Under the pieces are notes generated by a model. That model was not told where the DNA came from and ran no database searches. It worked only from the letters and a program-made list of their open reading frames with translations. 12,113 bases of DNA from Paracoccaceae bacterium (GTDB lineage: Bacteria; Pseudomonadota; Alphaproteobacteria; Rhodobacterales; Rhodobacteraceae): NCBI GenBank assembly GCA_021767525.1, contig JAASTF010000069.1, positions 1 through 12,113 of the forward strand, given 5' to 3'. This document shows positions 1 to 6,514 of this stretch, piece after piece. Every line of letters starts with the position of its first letter. Within the stretch, counting starts at the first letter, position 1. The position numbers and the translations under genes are program-made.

Positions 1-248
1 GATTGGAACAGCGTGGCGATACCGGCAAACAGCATCGACATCTGGATCATGTAGATCATGTTCGGAAAATCCGGGCTGTTCGAGCCAAAGCCGAACCCCG
101 CCGCCCCCGCCACGATGATCGCGGGCGTCACGTTCGATACGAACATCGCCAGAACGTGCTGGATGCCCAGGGGCACCGCATGGGTCAGCGCGGGTGTATA
201 GTTGGGATCGCGGAGCTGTTCCGCCGTGCCCAGTGATGTGTCTGCCAT
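1..248 (-). CDS. NCS2-family purine (xanthine/urate) permease, N-terminal part
   Basis: The first 82 residues of a membrane transporter are visible; the gene runs off the left edge. After a short polar N-terminus it reads VPLGIQHVLAMFVSNVTPAI, then IIVAGAAGFGFG. That 'PLGIQHVLAMF..NVTPAIIVAGAAG' block is the hallmark first membrane segment of uracil/xanthine/urate permeases (nucleobase:cation symporter-2). A second hydrophobic stretch (MIYMIQMSMLFAGIATLFQ) begins before the edge. The ATG (complement of 246-248) is preceded by AAGGAG about 11 nt upstream. It lies 46 bp behind the ureidoglycolate lyase gene on the same strand, as the distal gene of the purine operon, so uptake of urate, xanthine or a related purine is the likely job. 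Family assignment is firm; the exact substrate is inferred from context. Confidence 0.88.
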   Translation of the reverse strand, partial: MADTSLGTAEQLRDPNYTPALTHAVPLGIQHVLAMFVSNVTPAIIVAGAAGFGFGSNSPDFPNMIYMIQMSMLFAGIATLFQ

Positions 249-268
249 TGTCCCGATCTCTCCTTGTT

Positions 269-278
269 GGGGCGCCCC
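269..278. repeat. Perfect palindrome GGGGCGCCCC in the allA-permease gap
   Basis: The 46-bp gap between the ureidoglycolate lyase stop and the permease start contains the perfect 10-bp palindrome GGGGCGCCCC. With no loop it is a poor RNA hairpin, so it may be a protein site, a processing or attenuation element, or chance in GC-rich DNA. No run of T follows in the transcribed direction, so it is not a typical terminator. Confidence 0.3.
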
Positions 279-294
279 TTGTTTTGGCGGGGCT

Positions 295-780
295 TTAACG
301 GTCGACCACGATGGGCGGGTCGAGCTTGAATTCTTGCAGGTTGGGCGTGTCGCCGATGCGGTCGATCACCGCGAACAGGCCGGGCGCGTGCAAAGGCGTC
401 AGCACGCCGTGCCAGGTGCCGCGATGCAGGTTCACGCCCTGCCCCGGCCCGGCCAGAAAGGCCAGGGGCCGCCCGGGCGCGCCACCGGCATCAGGGGCGA
501 CGATCACCAGCCATTCGTTCTGATGCATGGGGATAAAGGCCTGGCTGCCCTCGGGGTGACGCTCCAGCAGGTCGCAGGTATAGGGCAGCGGGCGCGGTTG
601 CGCGTCGAAAATGCTGATACCCGCGCGCCCGTCCGGCCCGAAATCCAGGTGCGCCCGGTCGTGCCAGCGCCCGCAAAACCCGGCATTGATGATGCGATCC
701 GGCTGGCCCGTGGCCTGCAATACGTCGCCAAAGGGCGCAAAGGCATCGGCGGTCAGGGGCTGGGTGCGGATCGTGGTCAT
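295..780 (-). CDS. allA: Ureidoglycolate lyase
   Basis: This enzyme splits (S)-ureidoglycolate into glyoxylate and urea, the last step of the ureide branch of purine breakdown. The 161-residue length matches the family (about 160). Family blocks visible are the N-terminal 'AFAPFGDVLQ', the central 'FIPMHQNEWLVIVAP', and the signature 'GPGQGVNLHRGTWHGVLTPL' followed by 'FAVIDR'. The start lies only 6 bp after the stop of the aminohydrolase gene and has no clear Shine-Dalgarno sequence of its own. Translation therefore probably depends on ribosomes finishing the upstream gene. Its substrate is the product of that upstream enzyme. Confidence 0.95.
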   Translation of the reverse strand: MTTIRTQPLTADAFAPFGDVLQATGQPDRIINAGFCGRWHDRAHLDFGPDGRAGISIFDAQPRPLPYTCDLLERHPEGSQAFIPMHQNEWLVIVAPDAGGAPGRPLAFLAGPGQGVNLHRGTWHGVLTPLHAPGLFAVIDRIGDTPNLQEFKLDPPIVVDR

Positions 781-786
781 GGGCGG

Positions 787-1605
787 CTACAGAGACAGCT
801 TGGGGTGGCGGTTTACGTCTTTGTACAGAAGATAGCGAAACGGCTGATCGCCGGTCGCGATGCAGGCCTGCGGGCAAAAGGCGCGCAGCCACATGAAATC
901 GCCCGGCCCCACCTCGACCCAGTCCTTGTTCAAAAGATAGCGGGCGGTGCCCTGCAGCACGTAAAGCCCGTGCTCCATCACATGGGTTTCGGCAAAGGGA
1001 ATGCGCCCGCCGGGGGCGAAATTCACGATATTGATGTGAAAATCGAACCGCATGTCGAACGGGTCGAAAAAACGCTGGGTTTCCCAGATCCCTTCGGCGC
1101 CCGGCATCGCGGCCTTGGGCACATCGGTTTCGTGCAGGATGAAGGCCTCGACCGGGTTCAGCGTGTCGATCCGTTCGTGCTGCTTGCGGATCCAGTGAAA
1201 GCCCGCCGGCCTGTCCGAGGTGTTCCAGATCTCCCAATGAACGCCTGCGGGGATATAGGCGAAATGCCCGGCCTCCAGATCCTCGCGCGCGCCGCCGATG
1301 GACAGGCGCAGGGTGCCGAACGCCACGAACAGCGCCGCCTGCGCCGCGCGGTCGGGTTCGGGCGCAGCGCTGCCACCGCCCGGGGCCAATTCGACCGCAT
1401 ATTGCGCGAAGGTTTCTGCAAAACCCGACAGCGGGCGGGCCAGGATCCAAACCTTGGCCGACAGCCAATCGGGCAGGAACGAGGTGACGATATCGCGCTG
1501 CGTGATGGCGGGCAGAACGGCATAGGCCTCGGTAAAGATGGCGGTGCCTTCGGGGTTCTGGTTCTGCCCCGGCAGGCCGCCCGGCGGAAAGGCGTAAGAG
1601 GTCAT
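787..1605 (-). CDS. allE: (S)-ureidoglycine aminohydrolase (bicupin)
   Basis: It converts (S)-ureidoglycine to (S)-ureidoglycolate, releasing ammonia; the symbol follows E. coli allE/ylbA (UGHY). The 272-residue protein has two cupin halves. The C-terminal cupin carries E206, H208, H212 and Q246, seen in 'FAETHVMEHGLYVLQG' and 'FCPQACIA'. These match in order and spacing the metal-binding set described for the plant enzyme. The C-terminus 'YLLYKDVNRHPKL' is also typical. The start ATG overlaps the stop of the upstream gene as ATGA (1602-1605), with GGAGG 7 nt before it, so the two genes are translationally coupled. The product feeds the lyase encoded next. Assignment is strong because function, family residues and neighbours agree. 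Confidence 0.95.
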   Translation of the reverse strand: MTSYAFPPGGLPGQNQNPEGTAIFTEAYAVLPAITQRDIVTSFLPDWLSAKVWILARPLSGFAETFAQYAVELAPGGGSAAPEPDRAAQAALFVAFGTLRLSIGGAREDLEAGHFAYIPAGVHWEIWNTSDRPAGFHWIRKQHERIDTLNPVEAFILHETDVPKAAMPGAEGIWETQRFFDPFDMRFDFHINIVNFAPGGRIPFAETHVMEHGLYVLQGTARYLLNKDWVEVGPGDFMWLRAFCPQACIATGDQPFRYLLYKDVNRHPKLSL

Positions 1606-3014
1606 AGCATATCCTCCAACCGCAGGCGGGCGATCCGCTCGACCTGGGCGCAGGCGGTGGCGAACTCGGTTTCGGTGTCGTTGGCGAGGCGCTGTTCAAA
1701 GGCGGCGAGGACGCCCGCCTTGTCGTGGTCGCGCACAGCGATGATGAAGGGAAAGCCGTGCTTTTCCACATAGGCGCTGTTCAGCGCGGTAAAGCGCGCG
1801 CGCTCGTCATCTGTCAGCGCGTCAAGCCCCGCGCTGGCCTGCTCGGCGGTGGATTCAGCGGTCAGGCGCTTGGCCGCGGCCAGCTTTCCGGCCAGATCGG
1901 GATGCGCGCGCAGAACGCCCAAACGCTCGTCACGGGTGGCGCTGCGGAACATGCGCGCCAAGGCGTTGTGCAGCCCGGCGGGCGTGTCATGCGCAGGGCC
2001 CAACTCCAGGTCATGCGCGCGCTCGGCGATCCAGGGCGAGTGTTCGAACACCCTGCCAAAGCGCGCGACAAACGCAGCCCGATCCATCTGGCTGGGCCGG
2101 TCGCGGCGGGTATGCGGATGGGTTTCGGCCCAATGGCGCGCGATGTCGATCCGGCGTGGGCACCAGACGCCATCGTAGCCTTGGATATAGTCGATGAACC
2201 GCTTCAGCCCGGCCAGCTTGCCCGGCCGACCGATCAGGCGGCAATGCAGCCCGACGCTCATCATCTTGGGCGCGCCCGCCTGCCCCTCGGCATAAAGCAC
2301 GTCGAAAGCATCGCGCAGATACTGAAAGAACTGCTCGCCCGTGATATACCCGGGTGCCGTTGCGAACCGCATGTCGTTGGCTTCCAGCGTGTAGGGGATT
2401 ATCAGCTGATCGCGGTCACCCACCTCAAGCCAATAGGGCAGATCGTCATCGTAGGTATCGCTGACATAGGCGAACCCGCCCTCTTGGGCGACAAGACGCA
2501 CGGTGTTTTCGCTGCAGCGCCCGGTATACCAGCCCAGCGGGCGTTCGCCCACGACCTCGGTATGCAGGCGGATGGCCTCGGCGATCTGGGCGCGCTCTTG
2601 CTCTTCCGGCATGTCGCGATGTTCAACCCATTTCAGCCCGTGCGACGCAATCTCCCATCCCGCGTCTTTCATCGCCTCGACCTGCTCGGGGCTGCGCGCC
2701 AGGGCGGTCGCTACGCCATAGATCGTCACCGGAATATCGGCCCCGGTGAACAGCCGGTGCAGCCGCCAGAACCCGGCACGGGCGCCGTATTCGTAGATCG
2801 ATTCCATGTTCCAGTGCCGCATTCCGGGCCAGGGTGCGGCGCCCGCGATGTCGCTTAGAAACGCCTCGGATGCCGCATCGCCGTGCAGCACGGAATTCTC
2901 GCCGCCCTCTTCATAATTCAGCACGAATTGCACGGCGATCTTGGCGTCGCCGGGCCATTGCGGATGCGGCGGATGTGCCCCGTAACCGATCATGTTGCGC
3001 GGATAGCGCATCAT
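1602..3014 (-). CDS. puuE: Bifunctional allantoinase (PuuE type) / OHCU decarboxylase fusion
   Basis: A 470-residue fusion of two consecutive purine-degradation enzymes. Residues 1 to about 300 are a PuuE-type allantoinase of the polysaccharide-deacetylase fold, opening with RYPRNMIGYG and containing NYEEGGE, 'WEIASHGLKW' and 'GLHCRLIGRPG'. It opens allantoin to allantoate. Residues about 308-470 are 2-oxo-4-hydroxy-4-carboxy-5-ureidoimidazoline decarboxylase, which makes (S)-allantoin. H371 in HPDLAG and E391 in AEQASAGL are 20 residues apart, like the catalytic His and Glu of that family, and 'EKHGFPFIIAV' follows. The C-terminal domain acts first and its product is the substrate of the N-terminal one. 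ATG at 3014 is chosen because AAGGAG lies 6 nt upstream and RYPRNM is the usual PuuE N-terminus; an upstream ATG at 3089 would add residues unlike the family. Such fusions are known in bacteria. Confidence 0.95.
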   Translation of the reverse strand: MMRYPRNMIGYGAHPPHPQWPGDAKIAVQFVLNYEEGGENSVLHGDAASEAFLSDIAGAAPWPGMRHWNMESIYEYGARAGFWRLHRLFTGADIPVTIYGVATALARSPEQVEAMKDAGWEIASHGLKWVEHRDMPEEQERAQIAEAIRLHTEVVGERPLGWYTGRCSENTVRLVAQEGGFAYVSDTYDDDLPYWLEVGDRDQLIIPYTLEANDMRFATAPGYITGEQFFQYLRDAFDVLYAEGQAGAPKMMSVGLHCRLIGRPGKLAGLKRFIDYIQGYDGVWCPRRIDIARHWAETHPHTRRDRPSQMDRAAFVARFGRVFEHSPWIAERAHDLELGPAHDTPAGLHNALARMFRSATRDERLGVLRAHPDLAGKLAAAKRLTAESTAEQASAGLDALTDDERARFTALNSAYVEKHGFPFIIAVRDHDKAGVLAAFEQRLANDTETEFATACAQVERIARLRLEDML

Positions 3015-3168
3015 CGCAGACTCCTTTACAATTGAACGACTTGTAAGGCAGACGCCCCCCGGCCCACTTTCAAAAAAAACTTGAAACACTTTACAAGGCG
3101 GCCGGATTTCCTTTTTGCCTGTGCAAATGCCGCCCTTTCGCTACCTTGGCTGAAAAAAGGAGCGTTTC
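3015..3168. promoter_or_regulatory. Divergent puuE / hiuH control region with inverted TTACAA and TTTCAA boxes
   Basis: This 154-bp gap separates two divergent purine genes and is locally richer in A and T. TTACAA (3026-3031) faces TTGTAA (3041-3046) across 9 bp, and a further TTACAA lies at 3091-3096. TTTCAA (3068-3073) faces TTGAAA (3081-3086) across 7 bp. The stretch 3080-3097 is itself an imperfect palindrome (CTTGAAA, 4 bp, TTACAAG). These look like operator sites for a dimeric regulator controlling both directions, for example a GntR- or LysR-type purine-catabolism regulator, but no regulator gene is in the window. No convincing -35/-10 pair could be fixed. A Shine-Dalgarno AAGGAG for hiuH is at 3157-3162. 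Confidence 0.5.
3021..3026 (-). promoter_or_regulatory. Shine-Dalgarno of the puuE fusion gene
   Basis: Read on the minus strand this is AAGGAG, 6 nt before the ATG at 3014. It fixes the start and rules out the 25-residue upstream extension. It directly abuts and partly overlaps a TTGTAA box (complement of 3026-3031), so a protein bound there would sit on the ribosome-binding region. Confidence 0.75.
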
Positions 3169-3528
3169 ATGGCCGACGGATACCTGACGACCCATGTGCT
3201 GGACACCGCCCGCGGCGTGCCGGGTGAAGGCATCAAGATCGAGCTTTTTCGCCTGAACGGCGATGTCCGCGAAAAACTGGCCGAGACGGTGACAAACAGC
3301 GATGGCCGCACTGACAGCCCGATCCTGCCAACCGAAAGCTTTGCCATTGGCGCGTATGAGCTGCTGTTTCACGCGGGCGATTACCTGCGCCGTCACGGGC
3401 AGGCAGGCGACGAGCCCCTGTTTCTGGACGTGGTGCCGATACGGTTCGGGATGGCGGAAGCGGATGCGCATTACCACGTGCCGCTGCTGCTGTCGGCCTA
3501 TGGCTATTCGACCTATCGCGGCAGTTAA
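3169..3528 (+). CDS. hiuH: 5-hydroxyisourate hydrolase (transthyretin-related)
   Basis: It hydrolyses 5-hydroxyisourate, the product of urate oxidation, to OHCU, the substrate of the decarboxylase domain encoded divergently. The 119-residue protein has the whole family pattern. 'LTTHVLDTARGVP' at the N-terminus carries H9, SDGRTD carries R47, and the C-terminus reads HYHVPLLLSAYGYSTYRGS with H103 and the terminal Y-R-G-S signature. AAGGAG sits 6 nt before the ATG. There is no signal peptide, so it is cytoplasmic. Its stop codon overlaps the stop of the converging HIT gene in the shared sequence TTAA (3525-3528), leaving no room for a terminator. Confidence 0.96.
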   Translation: MADGYLTTHVLDTARGVPGEGIKIELFRLNGDVREKLAETVTNSDGRTDSPILPTESFAIGAYELLFHAGDYLRRHGQAGDEPLFLDVVPIRFGMAEADAHYHVPLLLSAYGYSTYRGS

Positions 3529-3911
3529 TCGTCGAATTTCTTGAGCATCCGCCCCAGCACGCGACCACCCAGAACGTGGACATGCAGGTGCGGCACCTCT
3601 TGCACGCCAGCCTCGCCCGCGTTCGAGATCAGGCGATAGCCGCCGCCGTCATTGCCTGGCGCCACCTCGACCATCTTGCAGACCTCGCCGATGGCGCGGG
3701 TGTAATCCGCGATTTCCGCATCCGACGCCTCGGCCGCGAAGTGATCGTAATTCACATATGCGCCCTTGGGGATCACCAGCACATGCACCGGCGCCTGCGG
3801 GGCGATGTCGTGAAACGCCAGGCTGTGCGGCGTTTCCAGCACGGTGTTGTTCGGAATCTCGCCGCGCAGGATCTTGGCAAAGATATTCTGATCGTCATAG
3901 GCATAGGCCAT
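3525..3911 (-). CDS. hinT: HIT family protein (HINT-like nucleotide phosphoramidase)
   Basis: A 128-residue member of the histidine-triad superfamily, which hydrolyses AMP-linked phosphoramidates and similar nucleotide conjugates in the cytoplasm. 'NIFAKILRGEIP' (residues 10-20) is the usual HINT start. The triad HLHVH at 108-112 lies in 'VQEVPHLHVHVLGGR', and the middle has 'AFHDIAPQAPVHVLVIPK'. GAGGTG precedes the ATG by 4 nt. It starts 8 bp after the stop of the glycosyltransferase on the same strand, so the two are probably co-transcribed. That does not prove a shared function, since HINT genes are housekeeping. It converges on hiuH with a 4-bp overlap of stop codons. The symbol is by family resemblance. 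Confidence 0.92.
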   Translation of the reverse strand: MAYAYDDQNIFAKILRGEIPNNTVLETPHSLAFHDIAPQAPVHVLVIPKGAYVNYDHFAAEASDAEIADYTRAIGEVCKMVEVAPGNDGGGYRLISNAGEAGVQEVPHLHVHVLGGRVLGRMLKKFDD

Positions 3912-3919
3912 GCGGCACC

Positions 3920-5497
3920 TCAGTCTGCAAATAGGTGGTCGGTTTCTGCGATCTCGCGCGCTTTTTCCGGCGTGATCGACAGGAATTGGGCGATCGGGTC
4001 GGTGTTATCCTCGACGCTGGCAAGCTCGCGGATGCGCAGGTGGTTTTCGAACTCGGCATCGCGGATACGGTCGGTTTCGAACGTGATGTCCTGCCGGATC
4101 GTGGGCAACAGACGCTCCATCGTGTCGCGCGGCGTCTGCTCGCCCGCAAGGCCCACGCGCATGGCGTGGCCGATCAGGTATTCGTCGGTAAAGTGGCACT
4201 GCACCTCTAGCAGCTTGGTGGTCGAGCGGTCGCCGCAGAAATCATGCAGCAGGTCGATGTTGTTCGGGTCCATGCAGACGATCAGGCGGTCGCTGTCGAA
4301 ATAGTCGAACAGCATCCGCATCAGCGCGCGCCGGTGGCGGGTGCGCTTGCCCAGGGTCGATTGGATACCCCCCAGATCGGGCAGATCGGTGTTTTCTTCG
4401 TTGAACAGGTATTCGATGGCCGGAATATTGGTGACCTGGCGGATGCGTTCCAGCAAACGCTTGGCCACGTGCCACTTCTTGCACACGATGATCATCAATT
4501 CACGCTCGCGGCCCAGGGTCGATTCCGTTTCCCAGAACCGTGTGGCAAAGCGACGGCCGATGCGTCCGCGGCCCGACAGGAACTTGTAAAGGCTGCGCCC
4601 CTCGTTCGATATCTTGAATTCCACGTCCTCGGACGCATAAAGCGCGCCCAAGCGCGCACGCAGCTCGGTCGCTTCGGGGCTGATCTTGCGCGCGAACAGG
4701 AAATCCTGGCTAAGCAGCATGTCGTAGTGATCGTTATAGAACACAACCGGCATGCCATAATCGGTGAACATCAGGAATGTCAGTGTGCGTGACCGGATTT
4801 CGTTTTCCGGCACCAGGTGACGCACCAGCGTTTGAAAGAATGTCTCGTCCGGAATCCAGGTGGTGCGGAAAAAGCGCATGACATCGCGGCGCTTGCGGGT
4901 GAAATCCAGGATCCACTCGATCGTGCGGCGGCGCAGGCACCACCACTGGCTGCCGATCATCACCTGCAGATCGTGCGGGATGTCACGGCGCAGCCCCAGG
5001 CGTTTCTGCGCCTCGTACATCCAGTAAAACCGCCGTTTCTGCGTGCGCTCGTTGAACCAGTGGCGATAGATCAGCCGCTCTTCCTTCCAGCCGGTCTTGA
5101 TCCAGTCGCTTTCAAAGTAATCGTGGCTTTCGATGTAGTCGCAATCTTCGCGATCCAGGTATTCATGGGTGTATTCGGCCGTCTTGATGGCCATGCAATC
5201 GCCGGACAGCATGTAGAAATGCGTGGCGCGCGGAAACGCGTCGATGGCGGTTTCGACCGCGTGCAGCGTGGCTTGCACAAGGCTCCACTCGCCCCAGCCG
5301 CACTTGATGCGCTTTTTCGAGAACACGACATTGGGATTGTCGTTCAACGCCTCGCGGATCTTTTGATAATCGGCGGCGCTGGCGCGGGCGTCGAAATGGA
5401 TCGACATGTAATCACCCGCGGCGGTCAGGCGCTCGGCCTGCTTGATGATGGCTTCGGGCTCTTTATGGCAAAGCAGTATGAATGCGATTTTTGCCAT
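3920..5497 (-). CDS. GT14-like beta-1,6-N-acetylglucosaminyl/xylosyl-transferase with long C-terminal extension
   Basis: A 525-residue protein. Residues 1 to about 270 resemble the core-2/I-branching and peptide-xylosyltransferase family (GT14): MAKIAFILLCHKEP at the start, 'KCGWGEWSLVQATLHA' (66-80), 'HFYMLSGDCMAI' (93-104), 'GSQWWCLRRRTIEWIL' (182-197) and 'IPDETFFQTLV' (215-225) with the expected Asp-Glu. No signal peptide or membrane segment is seen, so it probably uses a UDP-sugar in the cytoplasm. Residues about 270-525 form a second, soluble region with no motif I can name. I recall Rhodobacterales proteins of this layout annotated with a domain of unknown function (DUF5928), but could not check. 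The sulfotransferase gene is divergent, 149 bp away. Donor sugar and acceptor cannot be read from sequence. Confidence 0.85.
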   Translation of the reverse strand: MAKIAFILLCHKEPEAIIKQAERLTAAGDYMSIHFDARASAADYQKIREALNDNPNVVFSKKRIKCGWGEWSLVQATLHAVETAIDAFPRATHFYMLSGDCMAIKTAEYTHEYLDREDCDYIESHDYFESDWIKTGWKEERLIYRHWFNERTQKRRFYWMYEAQKRLGLRRDIPHDLQVMIGSQWWCLRRRTIEWILDFTRKRRDVMRFFRTTWIPDETFFQTLVRHLVPENEIRSRTLTFLMFTDYGMPVVFYNDHYDMLLSQDFLFARKISPEATELRARLGALYASEDVEFKISNEGRSLYKFLSGRGRIGRRFATRFWETESTLGRERELMIIVCKKWHVAKRLLERIRQVTNIPAIEYLFNEENTDLPDLGGIQSTLGKRTRHRRALMRMLFDYFDSDRLIVCMDPNNIDLLHDFCGDRSTTKLLEVQCHFTDEYLIGHAMRVGLAGEQTPRDTMERLLPTIRQDITFETDRIRDAEFENHLRIRELASVEDNTDPIAQFLSITPEKAREIAETDHLFAD

Positions 5498-5533
5498 TCG
5501 AATGCCTTAAAGCCTCTGTTTACGGGTGTACGG

Positions 5534-5562
5534 TATATAGATAAAGATGAACCCGCATTGAA
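5534..5562 (-). promoter_or_regulatory. Possible promoter of the GT14-like gene
   Basis: On the minus strand, TTCAAT (complement of 5557-5562) is followed after exactly 17 bp by TATATA (complement of 5534-5539), about 37 bp before the start codon. The whole 149-bp divergent gap (5498-5646) is much more AT-rich than its surroundings, as expected of a promoter region. The -35 match is weak, and no clear promoter for the rightward sulfotransferase was found. Confidence 0.35.
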
Positions 5563-5646
5563 TAAACAGGCGAAATTTGGTTTTTTCGTTTTGTCGTGAA
5601 CGCGTCGCATCACAAGGCGCTTCGGCATGGAGGCTGATTAGGCAAG

Positions 5647-6465
5647 ATGGGTTTCCCCGGAACCTGGATGACCGAAAGCGAAAGCGTCGTTTATCGCGTC
5701 GTCCCGAAATGTGCCTGCTCGACCATCGGGCAGATCATGTTTTACTCGGATCATGGTAAGTTTTTTGATGGCGACATTCACGACGCCACGGGTGGCCTGC
5801 ACAAGTGGGCGATCGAGGAAAGCCAGCCCAAGATCGAAGCGAACGTAAAGGCGCACGCCTCTTACGCGTTCACCTGCGTGCGCAACCCGTACACGCGCAT
5901 CCTGTCGTCGTTCTTCGACAAGATCTGTGGCATCCAGCGCAACGGCAAACGGTATCGCGGCAACCTGGTGCCGCTGTTGATCCAGAAATACGGGATTGAG
6001 GTGGGCAAGCCCGAGGACGGGTTCGAGTTTGACCAGATCAAGTCGTTCCGCCGCTTTCTGCTGTTCGCCCGCGATACGATCCGCTGGCGCCGCCCGATGG
6101 AGCCCGACATCCACTGGTCTGCCATGTCGGGCCATGTCAGCACCTTCATCCTGAACGGTGGCACCTACGACAAGATATTCTGGACCGAGCAGTTCAACGA
6201 TGGGATGGGCCAGGTGCTGAAGGCGATCAAGACGCCGAAAAAGGTCGACCTGAAGAAAATTCCGCGCTTCAACGAATCCGAAGGCCACGGGCCCAAGCGT
6301 GCGCACCCGGTCGAAGACTATTTCGACGACCTGTCGATGCACCTGATGAAAGAAATCTACCACCGCGATTTCGAGCTGTTCAAATACGATTTCGACGACC
6401 CGTCGAACAAGATGCCGGTGGCCGAGATCGACCTGGACGAGGTGCACGCAAAACTGGGTGAGTGA
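5647..6465 (+). CDS. Sulfotransferase family 2 (carbohydrate sulfotransferase-like)
   Basis: A 272-residue PAPS-dependent sulfotransferase. The 5'-phosphosulfate loop is 'VVPKCACSTIGQIM' (18-31) and the 3'-phosphate motif is 'CVRNPYTRILSSFFDK' (77-92). Both are characteristic of the chondroitin/dermatan 4-O-sulfotransferase and HNK-1 sulfotransferase group rather than of cytosolic phenol sulfotransferases. The C-terminal 'IYHRDFELFKYDF' is also typical. Unlike the Golgi enzymes it has no membrane anchor. ATG at 5647 is chosen as the first in frame; GGAGG is rather far upstream (about 13 nt), so ATG at 5668 is possible, though the motifs are unaffected. Divergence from a GT14-like gene suggests both act on one exported glycan. 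The acceptor is unknown. A strong terminator follows. Confidence 0.88.
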   Translation: MGFPGTWMTESESVVYRVVPKCACSTIGQIMFYSDHGKFFDGDIHDATGGLHKWAIEESQPKIEANVKAHASYAFTCVRNPYTRILSSFFDKICGIQRNGKRYRGNLVPLLIQKYGIEVGKPEDGFEFDQIKSFRRFLLFARDTIRWRRPMEPDIHWSAMSGHVSTFILNGGTYDKIFWTEQFNDGMGQVLKAIKTPKKVDLKKIPRFNESEGHGPKRAHPVEDYFDDLSMHLMKEIYHRDFELFKYDFDDPSNKMPVAEIDLDEVHAKLGE

Positions 6466-6469
6466 ACGA

Positions 6470-6498
6470 AAAAGGCCCGCAGCGTCTGCGGGCCTTTT
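6470..6498. terminator. Bidirectional intrinsic terminator
   Basis: A perfect 13-bp stem, AAAAGGCCCGCAG (6470-6482) against its complement (6486-6498), closes on a 3-nt loop CGT. It has A on one side and TTTT on the other, so it can end transcription both rightward from the sulfotransferase (stop at 6465) and leftward from the gamma-glutamyltransferase gene (stop at 6515). Confidence 0.92.
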
Positions 6499-6514
6499 CC
6501 GGGTTTGGCCGGGG

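Noticed and set aside
202..1773. Long open frame of 523 codons on the plus strand
   Set aside because: It lies opposite three clearly recognised enzymes (allA, allE and the puuE fusion), and its translation has no family features; it is an open frame produced by high-GC codon bias.
1725..2858. Open frame of 377 codons on the plus strand
   Set aside because: Antisense to the allantoinase/OHCU decarboxylase fusion, whose catalytic motifs are intact; no recognisable protein motifs in the antisense frame.
3015..3089. N-terminal extension of the PuuE fusion to an ATG at 3089
   Set aside because: The added 25 residues do not resemble PuuE proteins, cross the operator-like boxes and lack a ribosome-binding site, while ATG 3014 has AAGGAG at 6 nt.
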